DNA of 64,000 nt from Gammaproteobacteria bacterium (lineage in GTDB: Bacteria > Pseudomonadota > Gammaproteobacteria > Thiohalomonadales > Thiohalomonadaceae): contig QKED01000109.1 in NCBI GenBank assembly GCA_003252455.1, forward strand, positions 52,904 through 116,903. Direction: 5' to 3'. Each line of letters starts with the position of its first letter. Positions within the stretch are counted from its first letter, which is position 1. Both the position numbers and the translations under genes were made by a program. The notes under the pieces were generated by a model, which did not search any database, was not told the origin of the DNA, and saw nothing but the letters and a program-made list of their open reading frames with translations. Below are positions 8,516 through 16,528 of this stretch, piece after piece.

Positions 8516-9619
8516 TTAAGCAATTTCCGGCAATATCATCGCTGCTTCAAATGTGTAAACGAATGATATGTCGTCGTGTGTAAGTCGCTCACTCATTTCA
8601 CTGTTGCGCACAATGCGCCTATTTATAGACGAGGGAACGTGGTATCTCGCAAGAAAGTTTCGATAACACATCAGAGCGTTGTCTTTACTGACCCTTGTCA
8701 CATCGCCCAATAACCTATCGAACTCATCCCGCGTAATACAGCTGGTTATATCTGACAGAGAGAATTTATCAATCGAACCGTCTGGCAAACTGGCTATATA
8801 ATCCAGCATATTCGCTGTCACCACCTCTACCTCTGTCGATGAACGAGCGATGGCATGATAGTTTTCTTCAAGTAAAAAGTGTGGCAATGACTTACGGTCA
8901 AGGTAACGTGCATTGACCATCAGGCTCAACCAGTGATTGTCTTTAGCCAAGTGAGCATTAAAGGTGTGATCGAGACGCTCCAATACGTACTCACCAGCAC
9001 TCCCGACATCATTGGTTATTTTGTACTTATCGTCGTTCAATATTAGCTTTATCGTAAAATCAGAGAACCCATATCGCACTATTGCCCGCCATAGGGATTT
9101 ATTAATATCGCTTGCATATATCTTCCGCTGCTCCTCCAAAGTCTGTGCAGCAAATATTCGCTTAAATCCTTTACCAAACAGCAACCTTAGCATCGGAGCA
9201 GCGAATCGAACGTAGAATTGTTCGTGACGACCTGAAAATAGTATCCCCGATTCAATGGCTTTACGGTTGTTTTCAAAGTATTCCGCTGCTCGCGGTGTCA
9301 GGCTATTTTTCAGCGCCTGAAAAATTTCCCAGCGGTTTGAGCAGTTGTCGACACCCAAAAAGGCCAATCCCTTGTCGTAATCAAGTTGTCTGATGACCGC
9401 AAGCTTTAATTCGAGTAGATAATTTTGCCCTGGTGAAAAATCGACAGATGTTAATTTCTTTGGGTTATGCACTAACAAACTCAGTGATCGACATCCACTC
9501 CCTGTCACACCTAGAACTACATCCCCTTCTTGCAGGGCCAGGGCCTCTATTTCAGAGTTCGAGTCCTCGTCACAGGTGCTATAGAGGATCCACTTCTCTT
9601 TGCTATTCTCCGTCGACAT
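8516..9619 (-). CDS. BtaA/DUF3419-like SAM-dependent 3-amino-3-carboxypropyl transferase homologue
   Basis: The protein has 367 residues from ATG 9619, which is preceded by an AAGGGG ribosome site; a GTG at 9637 overlapping luxI is the alternative. The N-terminal part contains VVLGVTGSGCRSLSLL followed by VDFSPGQNYLLELKLAVI. This matches the SAM-binding part of the DUF3419 family, whose known member BtaA transfers the 3-amino-3-carboxypropyl group of SAM to diacylglycerol in betaine-lipid synthesis. No BtaB-like N-methyltransferase lies nearby, so betaine lipid synthesis is not supported. It is translated right after luxI, whose product also consumes SAM. I infer that it attaches a homoserine-like head group to an acyl-derived acceptor in this cluster. 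Confidence 0.75.
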   Translation of the reverse strand: MSTENSKEKWILYSTCDEDSNSEIEALALQEGDVVLGVTGSGCRSLSLLVHNPKKLTSVDFSPGQNYLLELKLAVIRQLDYDKGLAFLGVDNCSNRWEIFQALKNSLTPRAAEYFENNRKAIESGILFSGRHEQFYVRFAAPMLRLLFGKGFKRIFAAQTLEEQRKIYASDINKSLWRAIVRYGFSDFTIKLILNDDKYKITNDVGSAGEYVLERLDHTFNAHLAKDNHWLSLMVNARYLDRKSLPHFLLEENYHAIARSSTEVEVVTANMLDYIASLPDGSIDKFSLSDITSCITRDEFDRLLGDVTRVSKDNALMCYRNFLARYHVPSSINRRIVRNSEMSERLTHDDISFVYTFEAAMILPEIA

Positions 9620-9633
9620 CCTTTTTCCCCTTG

Positions 9634-10188
9634 TCACACCGTTTCAATCAAACATGCCACGACAGGGTGACCCCCTGCGATGATTGGTGCACCGGCTCTG
9701 TGTGCATCAAATCCAGCACGCCGCAAAAGTCGTTCGACCCCCAGAGGAGATACGGTGATCAGGCGCTTAGCCCCAAATGAGGCAGCACATCGAATCGCCT
9801 CTCTGAGGAGTTCTACGGCGATAGGAGATGAGAATTGACCTAGAGGAGATGTCGGTGCGACATGTAGATCTACGGCAGCAAACCGGGACAGTTCCCATAC
9901 ATCGGGCGTACAGGGCGGTATTGCACCGTTTAGAAGTTCGGGGAAGACCTCACCTAGCAGGTAAGGCTTTGTCGTCGGAAGTAGACGTGCGCAACCATTC
10001 ACACGCATCTGTTCGTCACGCGCTACGACATATACCGTATCCGGGCGGTCGAACTGGTCTTGCTCTTCACCTTCGGCAACACACAATTCCCAACCGAGAC
10101 GCTCGACAAATATTTGCGTCCGATAGCGTGAGATATCTGAATAGAGCCCCTTGGGGAGGACTGCTTGACTACCTGAAACCATCTCCAT
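9634..10188 (-). CDS. LuxI-type acyl-homoserine lactone synthase
   Basis: The 184-residue protein carries the conserved LuxI residues at the expected spacing: R23, F27, W33, D44, D47, R68, F82, E99 and R102 (motifs YRTQIF, GWE, DQFD, CARLLPTT, WELSRFA). It should make an N-acyl-homoserine lactone from SAM and an acyl-ACP or acyl-CoA. ATG 10188 follows a GAGGTG ribosome site. A lux-box-like palindrome centres about 72 bases upstream of the start, implying activation by the nearby LuxR. It is the first gene of a leftward operon of at least seven genes, so signal and biosynthetic genes would rise together. The acyl chain cannot be predicted. Confidence 0.95.
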   Translation of the reverse strand: MEMVSGSQAVLPKGLYSDISRYRTQIFVERLGWELCVAEGEEQDQFDRPDTVYVVARDEQMRVNGCARLLPTTKPYLLGEVFPELLNGAIPPCTPDVWELSRFAAVDLHVAPTSPLGQFSSPIAVELLREAIRCAASFGAKRLITVSPLGVERLLRRAGFDAHRAGAPIIAGGHPVVACLIETV

Positions 10189-10252
10189 GGTTCACCTCGC
10201 TGAATGAGTTTATAAACACACTCATTGAAGGCCATGCGAGTAAACGATGTAA

Positions 10253-10268
10253 CTGTCAACCCTAACAG
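10253..10268 (-). promoter_or_regulatory. lux-box-like operator of the luxI operon
   Basis: CTGTCAACCCTAACAG is an inverted repeat with 5 of 6 matching bases per arm (CTGTCA/TAACAG). It has the CTGT...ACAG ends and 16-base length of LuxR-family operators. It lies 65-80 bases upstream of the luxI ATG, where an activator binding near -42 of the promoter would sit. TTCAAT (top-strand 10224-10229, read leftward) is a possible -10. Binding by the adjacent LuxR is inferred. Confidence 0.65.
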
Positions 10269-10273
10269 GATTG

Positions 10274-10660
10274 CTACCCGTAGCGAGAATTGATATTTCT
10301 TTGAGTAACGTCTTGCCACTCCATGACATCAATTATTGAACTGATCAAACGTTCACTCTCTCTGGTTGAAAAATCGTGTCCTTCCTCGTCGGTCAGACGT
10401 AGATTTCCACGAAGGTCACCGTGTCGGATGTAGCTCACCCGGCTACCATGCACCTCTATTCGCCAATCCCATCCAATTGAAATGATCGGACTTGTGAGAC
10501 TTACCCATTCTGTATACCCGCTAATATCACAGGGTTTTACGTAACTCACACATAGGTCATGCAAATCTTCATCCAGCCCGGAAAGCAAGTGTACTAACGT
10601 TGTGCTCTTCGCCATGCCAAGCGGTAGTCTTACATATCCGTCTGCTGATAATTTCTGCAT
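10274..10660 (-). CDS. Small RsaM-like (DUF4902-type) putative quorum-sensing regulator
   Basis: This 128-residue protein lies between luxI and luxR. Motifs such as GYVRLPL, GYTEW and SIGWDWRIEVHG resemble the RsaM/DUF4902 proteins encoded between luxI and luxR genes in Burkholderia and plant-associated Pseudomonas, where RsaM dampens AHL production. No signal peptide, membrane segment or DNA-binding motif is evident. It reads leftward, divergent from luxR and just upstream of the lux box, so it is transcribed toward luxI. Recognition is from memory of the motif pattern and position, so the family name is probable rather than certain. Confidence 0.6.
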   Translation of the reverse strand: MQKLSADGYVRLPLGMAKSTTLVHLLSGLDEDLHDLCVSYVKPCDISGYTEWVSLTSPIISIGWDWRIEVHGSRVSYIRHGDLRGNLRLTDEEGHDFSTRESERLISSIIDVMEWQDVTQRNINSRYG

Positions 10661-10722
10661 GAGCCATGGCCATAATCGTCCTAGATTTGTTAACCATAAC
10701 TAAGTAATTCAACGTCTGCTAG

Positions 10723-10764
10723 TGTTACATTTCGCAGGTTCTTACCAATTGTGCCCGTGTAACA
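10723..10764. promoter_or_regulatory. Inverted repeat in the luxR / RsaM-like divergent intergenic region
   Basis: TGTTACA (10723-10729) is repeated in inverted orientation as TGTAACA (10758-10764), 28 bases apart, just before the luxR ribosome site (AAGGAG at 10764-10769). It may be a regulator site or an RNA hairpin masking the luxR leader. It does not match a standard lux box, and a chance 7-base repeat is possible. Confidence 0.25.
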
Positions 10765-10775
10765 AGGAGTAACAC

Positions 10776-11486
10776 ATGCAAGAGTGGCAATCCGATCACT
10801 TGGAGTTATTGTTAAACATCCATGATGAAAAAATCCTGTTCCAAGAGCTGATCTTGGCGGCTCGGTGTTTGGGTTTTGACTACTGTGCCTATGGCCTTCG
10901 TACCCCTCTCCCCATCTCTCATCCGCGGGTCGTCATGCTCAACAATTACCCTGCTGGTTGGCAAAACCGCTATGACGAGATGGGTTATCTCACTATCGAC
11001 CCGACGGTCCAGCACGGTGAGCACTCCTCTCTGCCCCTGCTCTGGAGCAGCGATCTTTTTCACCATGCGCGTGAATTCTGGGAAGAGGCTCGCTCATTCG
11101 GTCTCCACTATGGCTGGGCACAATCCAGCCGCGACACCCAAGGACTCAGGGGCTTACTCACCCTGGCGCGCTCCTGTGAGCCGATTTCAGAGGTTGAACT
11201 CCGTGAGAATGTTCCGAAAATGGTCTGGCTTACCCAGATCGCTCATATCGGGATGGCACGCTGTCTCTCGACGAAACTACAACCCACAGTAGAGGTTCAG
11301 CTCACCGAGCGTGAGCGTAGTGTGTTGCGCTGGACCGCTGACGGAAAGACCTCATGGGAGGTATCGGAGATTCTCGGCATCACTGAACGCACCGTTAATT
11401 TTCATATCAACAATGCTGTAAAAAAGCTGGGGACGTCTAACAAGCTGGCCGCATCAGTACACGCGGCAATGATGGGCATCCTGTAG
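10776..11486 (+). CDS. LuxR-type AHL-responsive transcription factor
   Basis: The 236-residue protein has an N-terminal autoinducer-binding domain with the ligand-contact residues W62, Y66, D75 and W90 (motif GWQNRYDEMGYLTIDP) and G113. The C-terminal LuxR helix-turn-helix lies at about 176-234 (LTERERSVLRWTADGKT...TERTVNFHINNAVKKLG). An AAGGAG site precedes ATG 10776. It is divergent from the RsaM-like and luxI genes and is the obvious receptor for the AHL made by LuxI, probably acting at the box at 10253-10268. It is the last gene of the low-GC region; the neighbour to the right is a high-GC core-type gene. Confidence 0.95.
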   Translation: MQEWQSDHLELLLNIHDEKILFQELILAARCLGFDYCAYGLRTPLPISHPRVVMLNNYPAGWQNRYDEMGYLTIDPTVQHGEHSSLPLLWSSDLFHHAREFWEEARSFGLHYGWAQSSRDTQGLRGLLTLARSCEPISEVELRENVPKMVWLTQIAHIGMARCLSTKLQPTVEVQLTERERSVLRWTADGKTSWEVSEILGITERTVNFHINNAVKKLGTSNKLAASVHAAMMGIL

Positions 11487-11522
11487 CTAAACGCCTGGTA
11501 AGCCACCACACGGATAGTCGCC

Positions 11523-12149
11523 TTATACCAGCCCCATTCGTGCCGCTTTGAGCGATGCCTCGGCGCGCGACGAGACCCCGAGCTTGCGGTAGATCTCCTT
11601 CACATAACCAGCCACCGTGTTGGCGCTGATGCCGAGCTGGGTGGCCACCTGAGGCACTTTCAGCCCCTTGGCGATGAGGGTCAGCACCTCGATCTCGCGA
11701 CTAGTGAGGGGGTGGGCGACAGGGGCGCCATCGGCGTGGAAGTAGTCGATAAGGCGCGAGGCGATGGCGGGGGAGAGGGCGGGCTCGCCAGAGAGTAGGC
11801 CACGCAGCTTCTCTACGAAGCGCCGCCTAGGCATGTCTTTGAGCAGATAGCCGTTGGCACCTGCCTGGAGGGCGGCGAAGAGATGGGCATCGTCGTCATG
11901 GATGGTCACCACCAGGATGGCGGTCTGAGCGTCGCGTTTGCGCAGCAGACGCACCACCTCATCGCCACAGCCATCGGGGAGGCTGAGGTCGACCAGGGCG
12001 ATACGATATCGCTGGTTGGCGGCAAATTCGGCGGCACGTGCCACGGTGGGGGCATGATCGAGGCTCAGCTCAGGCTCTACCTCGGCCATGGCCAGGCGCA
12101 ACCACTCGGCGGTGTCGCTACTGTCTTCGACGATGAGGCCGCGTTGCAT
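11523..12149 (-). CDS. NarL/FixJ-family response regulator
   Basis: The 208-residue protein has a receiver domain with acidic pocket residues E8-D9, phospho-acceptor D54 (ALVDLSLPDG), a conserved T (VVTIHDD) and K (LLKDMP). A C-terminal LuxR-type helix-turn-helix follows at about 148-205 (LTSREIEVLTLIAKGL...ISANTVAGYVKEIYRKLGV). No histidine kinase gene is adjacent, so its partner is elsewhere. It lies downstream of a small membrane-protein frame and the PBP-OmpA fusion on the same strand and may be co-transcribed with them. It is core-like high-GC DNA and I do not link it to the quorum-sensing cluster. Confidence 0.9.
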   Translation of the reverse strand: MQRGLIVEDSSDTAEWLRLAMAEVEPELSLDHAPTVARAAEFAANQRYRIALVDLSLPDGCGDEVVRLLRKRDAQTAILVVTIHDDDAHLFAALQAGANGYLLKDMPRRRFVEKLRGLLSGEPALSPAIASRLIDYFHADGAPVAHPLTSREIEVLTLIAKGLKVPQVATQLGISANTVAGYVKEIYRKLGVSSRAEASLKAARMGLV

Positions 12150-12154
12150 GGGCT

Positions 12155-12283
12155 TCAGCGGCGGATCAATCCGCGCACGGCGAAGATGATCAGCAGCGCG
12201 ATACCGCCAAAGAAGAGTGCGACGGGTCCCGGGGGGCGTTTGGGCGCCGTGCCGGGGTCAGAGGGGGGCGTCGGCAGGGCCAT
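12155..12283 (-). CDS. Possible small single-span membrane protein
   Basis: A 42-residue frame (ATG 12283; an in-frame ATG at 12289 adds two residues) encodes a proline-rich start, then VALFFGGIALLIIFAV and a basic tail RGLIRR. This is the layout of a one-span inner-membrane peptide. It ends 5 bases before the response-regulator ATG on the same strand. The frame is short and no family is recognised, so it may be non-coding. Confidence 0.4.
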   Translation of the reverse strand: MALPTPPSDPGTAPKRPPGPVALFFGGIALLIIFAVRGLIRR

Positions 12284-12365
12284 GCACATGGCGGGTCACC
12301 TTGGCTTACAGGACGGGGAATGGCCCTACTTTACCCTACCCTTTCCCCCTCGACCATGGCGCCCC

Positions 12366-13667
12366 TCAGCGCACCCACACCTCGACTCGGCGGTTCTTAC
12401 TACGCCCCTGCGCAATCTCGTTGGAGGCGACCGGCAGTGCGCTGCCATAACCACGCACGCGAATGTTGAGTAGCCCCTCGGCGATCAGCTGGTCGGCCAC
12501 CTGATCGGCACGCTGAATGGAGAGGTCGAGGCTGTAGAGCGGTAGGGCCTCGTGTCGGTCGGCGAAACCGGCGAGGATCAGCTCGTGGCTGCGCAGGTTG
12601 TTGCTACGCACATACTCTACCAACCGCTGGATATCATCCTGCGCCTTATTGTCCAGCGCCACCTTGCCCTCGTTGAAGCGGAAGTTGATGGAGTAGCGCG
12701 CGGCGCCGTCCACCAACTGGCGATATTCGCTGGGGGCCTCGTCGGCCAACGCCGGGCGGGCATGCAGGACCTGTTGCCCCACCAATCCCTCGCTCATCAC
12801 CACCACCTGTCCGGCGGCGGAGGTGGCAAAGCGAGCCAGGGCATGGGCCTGGGGCAACCCCTCGCGCGGGACATAGAAGAAGAGACGCCGCGCCAGCGCA
12901 TAATCTTCCGTGGCGACACTGAAGGCGGAGGGACTGAGGGTTGCCCCCTCGGCGTCGCGGATCGCCAGGGCGCGATTGCCCCCCACCTCGGCGAGGCTGA
13001 CGAAGCCGATGCCCTGCGGGTCGGCGGCCACCGCCTCGGCCAGGGCGTGGTTGCTGTCGAAGCGCTGGGCACCGGCGGTCAACTCCGCCTTGCCGAGTAC
13101 CAGCGAACTGAAGGTGTCGTAGGTACCGGAGTGATCGTCACGGGCGTAGATGTGTACCGCGCCGCTTCCGCCGAGCCCCTTCCAATCGCGTAGCTTGCCG
13201 GTGAAGAGGTCGCTGAGGGTCGCCTTGTCGAGACTGGTGAGCGGGTTTTGTGGGTGCACGATGACAGCGATGCCGTCCAAGGCGATTACATACTCGCTGC
13301 CCACGGCGGTCATATCGCCGTAGACTGCCAGTTCATCACGCTCCTTACCCTTGATTGGGCGCGAGGCCATGCCCAGGTCTGCCTCGCCCTTGAGCAGGCC
13401 ACTAAACGCGGTGCTGGAGCCGTGGGCGACGATACTCACGACGATCGCCTCGGCCGTCCCGCCCTGCCCCCGGATCACCAGCGCATCCCCCTGTTGGCGA
13501 CGCTCCACCTCGGGGAAACCCTGCTCCTTGAGCCACGCCTCCACCAGCGCCGGGGCCAGGGCGGCACCGACGGTGTTGGAACCCTGTAGGCGCAGGCGCA
13601 CCTCGCCCCACACAGGGGGGCAGGCGAGCAACAGAACGAATGACAACACAACGGCGAGGCGCGACAT
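12366..13667 (-). CDS. PstS-like periplasmic binding protein fused to an OmpA C-terminal domain
   Basis: This 433-residue protein starts with a signal peptide (MSRLAVVLSFVLLLACPPVWG). Residues about 25-300 form a PBP-like domain of the phosphate-binding type (LQGSNTVGAALAPAL near the start, then ARDDHSGTYDTFSSLVLG). Residues about 320-433 form an OmpA/MotB-like peptidoglycan-binding domain (RFNEGKVALD, LILAGFADRHE, LSIQRADQVADQL, VRGYGSALPVASNEIAQGRSKNRRVEV; each shown as separate segments). Such proteins bind a ligand, possibly phosphate, while anchored to the cell wall. No Pst transporter genes adjoin it, so it may sense rather than import. The response regulator downstream is a possible partner, which is inference. 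Confidence 0.85.
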   Translation of the reverse strand: MSRLAVVLSFVLLLACPPVWGEVRLRLQGSNTVGAALAPALVEAWLKEQGFPEVERRQQGDALVIRGQGGTAEAIVVSIVAHGSSTAFSGLLKGEADLGMASRPIKGKERDELAVYGDMTAVGSEYVIALDGIAVIVHPQNPLTSLDKATLSDLFTGKLRDWKGLGGSGAVHIYARDDHSGTYDTFSSLVLGKAELTAGAQRFDSNHALAEAVAADPQGIGFVSLAEVGGNRALAIRDAEGATLSPSAFSVATEDYALARRLFFYVPREGLPQAHALARFATSAAGQVVVMSEGLVGQQVLHARPALADEAPSEYRQLVDGAARYSINFRFNEGKVALDNKAQDDIQRLVEYVRSNNLRSHELILAGFADRHEALPLYSLDLSIQRADQVADQLIAEGLLNIRVRGYGSALPVASNEIAQGRSKNRRVEVWVR

Positions 13668-13887
13668 GCGGCGCTCCTTGAATCAATTTCGCTGGTGGGG
13701 GGATTTTAAGAAGAGAGTAAAGGGACGCTGAGGGTAGATTCAGCATATTACGATATGGTGACAACCCCGTCTCAGGCGCCCAATCGCGCCGCGCGTCGAC
13801 CGGCATTGCGCCATGCGCGGAGCCCTGACCCGAGGGGGTGCGGGGTGGTAGCATCGCCCCCTGACTCAGCCAAACAGGAATCTCGCC

Positions 13888-14517
13888 GTGCCCTACCGCG
13901 TCATCCCGGTCACCTCGTTCATGCAGAACTGCACCCTGGTGTGGTGCCCAGAAACCCGCCAGGCCGCACTCATCGACCCGGGCGGCGATGCGGATCGCCT
14001 GCTCGATGCCGTGGCGGCCCAGGGGCTGACGCTGGAGCGCATCCTCCTCACCCACGGACACCTCGACCATGTGGGTGCCAGCGCCGAGCTGGTCGCACGC
14101 ACCGGGGTGCCCATCGAGGGACCGCAGCGCGAGGATGCCTTCTGGCTGGAGGGGCTACAGGGGCAGGTGCAGATGTTCGGCTTCCCCCCCTGTGCCTCGT
14201 TCACCCCGGACCGCTGGCTGGAGCAGGGCGACACGGTGCAGGTGGGCGCACAGACGCTGCAGGTGCTCCACTGCCCGGGGCATACACCGGGGCATGTGGT
14301 ATTTCACCATGTGCAGGAGCAGTGGGTGCAGGTGGGCGACGTGCTGTTCCAAGACAGCGTCGGGCGCAGTGACTTCCCGCGTGGCAACCACGCCGAGCTG
14401 CTGCGCTCGATCCACGACAAGCTCCTACCCCTGGGCGACGCGGTGGAGGTGATCCCAGGTCACGGCCCCACCACCACCCTGGGGCGCGAGCGGCGCCACA
14501 ACCCGTTTTTACGCTAG
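13888..14517 (+). CDS. MBL-fold metal-dependent hydrolase (glyoxalase II / YcbL-like)
   Basis: The 209-residue protein starts at a GTG. It has the metallo-beta-lactamase metal site THGHLDHVG (H56, H58, D60, H61), the later ligands in HCPGHTPGH and [13 protein letters not shown], and the final histidine in IPGHGPTT. Length and motifs fit the YcbL-type short glyoxalase-II-like hydrolases rather than GloB, which is longer. The substrate is probably a thioester or similar; it is not resolved here. It is divergent from the PBP-OmpA gene across about 220 bases. Confidence 0.88.
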   Translation: MPYRVIPVTSFMQNCTLVWCPETRQAALIDPGGDADRLLDAVAAQGLTLERILLTHGHLDHVGASAELVARTGVPIEGPQREDAFWLEGLQGQVQMFGFPPCASFTPDRWLEQGDTVQVGAQTLQVLHCPGHTPGHVVFHHVQEQWVQVGDVLFQDSVGRSDFPRGNHAELLRSIHDKLLPLGDAVEVIPGHGPTTTLGRERRHNPFLR

Positions 14518-14751
14518 GCGGCACGCGCCAACAGGTAGCGTTGCAAGCGCAGCGCCATCCTGCGCTTGAACTCCACACAACAGAAGTGGCGAAGGTACAG
14601 GTCAGCAGGCCGTGGTAGAACCCGTAGCGCTGTGCACGAACTGTAGCGCCATCTTGCAGACTGTCGGCATCTCGCATCTGTGCGTAACGTCCGCAAAACA
14701 CCACCCTGCTCACCCATGCTTACGCAGGCGCCCTCGCGACGGCAATTGAGG

Positions 14752-15627
14752 TTAGAAGATGCGCGCCTGATCGATGCCGGATTGGGGGTTCTCCGTCACC
14801 CACTCGCGCACCAGGGTGCGCGAGGCGTCGATCTGTTGCTGGCTCATGTTGCGCGAGAGAAAGGCCACCGTCTCGCGCCGCTCGCGCACCAACTCCGCCT
14901 CGGCGTAGGTGGTCAATTTCCGTTCGATGAGCAGGGCCGAGAGCTGGATATAGGCGCGCGCCTTGACGTAGTCGAGCTGCGCCCCACGCCCGCGAAAATG
15001 CATCGCCCCGAGCATGAACAGTGACTCCTGGTCGCCCTGAGTGGCAGCCCGTTGCAGCCAGGCATAGCCCGCATCGCCACTGCGTGTGCGCCCATCCTCC
15101 TGCTGTACTAGACCCACCCCGAGCAGCTGCTGGGCGCGGGTGTCACCCTGCTCGGCGGCGCGTTTGAGCCAGAGATTGCTGCGCGCCACATCGCGCGGCA
15201 CCCCCCCCAGACCCAGGCGGTAGTGGCGCGCCAGACTCATCTGCGCGCGCAGGTGGCCCTGCTCGGCGGCCTTGCGCAGCCACTCTAGGCCACGCTCGCT
15301 ATCGGCGCGCGCCCCCGCATAGCCCCCCAGCCACGCCTGGCCCAGGTCGTACTGCGCCACCGCCAACCCCTGCGCCGCCGCCTTCTCCAGCCACTGGATC
15401 GACTTGTAGTGGTCCACCGCCACACCGCGCCCCTGGCTGTAGAGCCAACTCACCTTGTACTGCGCCTGAGCGTCACCGCCCAGGGCCGCCGCGAGGCTCT
15501 GTTGAAAACCACCGTGCGCGTGCTCCCCCCCCTTGGCCTGCACCCCGGCGCTGTAGAGGCCAAGGGCCCAGCAGAGGGCACAGAAGATGAGGTAGAGGGA
15601 GTGTCGCACGCGTAGGGAGACCCGCAA
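14752..15627 (-). CDS. Sel1-repeat periplasmic protein
   Basis: The frame gives 291 residues from a TTG at 15627; a GTG at 15609 is an alternative start, and neither has a clear ribosome site. A hydrophobic signal segment (SLYLIFCALCWALGLYSAGVQA) is followed by about five Sel1/TPR-like repeats of about 36 residues with the pattern A..G...AQ..LG..Y..G (AQYKVSWLYSQGRGV, AQYDLGQAWLGGY, AQMSLARHYRLGLG, AQQLLGVG, SLFMLGAMHFRGRG). Such proteins serve as scaffolds. No specific partner can be inferred. Confidence 0.8.
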   Translation of the reverse strand: MRVSLRVRHSLYLIFCALCWALGLYSAGVQAKGGEHAHGGFQQSLAAALGGDAQAQYKVSWLYSQGRGVAVDHYKSIQWLEKAAAQGLAVAQYDLGQAWLGGYAGARADSERGLEWLRKAAEQGHLRAQMSLARHYRLGLGGVPRDVARSNLWLKRAAEQGDTRAQQLLGVGLVQQEDGRTRSGDAGYAWLQRAATQGDQESLFMLGAMHFRGRGAQLDYVKARAYIQLSALLIERKLTTYAEAELVRERRETVAFLSRNMSQQQIDASRTLVREWVTENPQSGIDQARIF

Positions 15628-15743
15628 GAGAAGCCACTGATCGTATCAGTATACAAAGCCCTCGGCGCCCCTCAAACCGCTATACTAGGGCCCTGATCGC
15701 CTGCCCATGTCCCGACGCTCAACGGCCCAAGGAGTAGAATGCC

Positions 15744-16523
15744 ATGCCCGCCCGTCGCCTCACCCTACTACTGCTCGCCACCCTCCTCGTCAGCTGCGCC
15801 ACCTCGCCCATGGGGCGCCGGCAACTCACCCTGATGCCCGCCGACCAGATGGACACCATGGGGCTGGAGGCCTTCAGCAGCCTCAAGAGCTCCACCCCGG
15901 TGGAGAGCGACCCCGCCACCAATCGCTATGTGCGCTGCGTGGCCGAGCGCATCACCGCCCAGATCGGTGGCGAGTGGGAGGTGGTGGTATTCCAGGACGA
16001 CAGCGCCAACGCCTTCGCCCTGCCCGGCGGCAAGATCGGCGTCCACACCGGACTGCTCAAGGTGGCGAAGAATCAGGACCAACTGGCCACCGTGCTGGCC
16101 CACGAGGTGGCCCACGTGCTGGCCAACCACGCCAACGAGCGCGTCTCCCAGGAGTATGCGGTCAATCAGGGTCTGGCCCTGGCCCAGCAGATCGGCAACC
16201 CGCAGAGCAGCGAGGGTCAGGCCCTCATGGGCCTGCTCGGGGTCGGCGCCAAGGTGGGCATCCTGCTCCCCTTCAGCCGCACCCAGGAGAGCGAGTCCGA
16301 CCTCTATGGTCTCGACCTGATGGCCAAGGCTGGCTTCGACCCGGCCGAGAGCGTACAGCTCTGGTACAACATGGCGGCCAACAGTGATGGCGAGCCGCCC
16401 GCCTTCCTCTCGACCCACCCGAGCCACAGCACACGCATCGCCGACCTGCAAAAGCGCATCCCCAGCGCGCGCAAGCTCTACCAGCAGGCCCAGGCCGCCG
16501 GACGCCGCCCCAGCTGTCAGTGA
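15744..16523 (+). CDS. M48-family metalloprotease lipoprotein (LoiP/YggG-like)
   Basis: The 259-residue protein has a lipoprotein signal ending at LVSC18. It contains the zinc-protease HExxH motif HEVAH (H120, E121, H124) and a downstream ESESDLYGLDLMAKAG segment that supplies the third zinc ligand. Length and lipobox fit the M48 proteases LoiP/YcaL of the outer-membrane inner face, which degrade or assist outer-membrane proteins. It reads rightward and is followed by two more rightward envelope-type genes. Confidence 0.9.
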   Translation: MPARRLTLLLLATLLVSCATSPMGRRQLTLMPADQMDTMGLEAFSSLKSSTPVESDPATNRYVRCVAERITAQIGGEWEVVVFQDDSANAFALPGGKIGVHTGLLKVAKNQDQLATVLAHEVAHVLANHANERVSQEYAVNQGLALAQQIGNPQSSEGQALMGLLGVGAKVGILLPFSRTQESESDLYGLDLMAKAGFDPAESVQLWYNMAANSDGEPPAFLSTHPSHSTRIADLQKRIPSARKLYQQAQAAGRRPSCQ

Positions 16524-16528
16524 GCCCC

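Noticed and set aside
8516..9619. Betaine-lipid synthesis gene btaA
   Set aside because: No btaB-like N-methyltransferase is present, and the luxI-operon context points to a different product.
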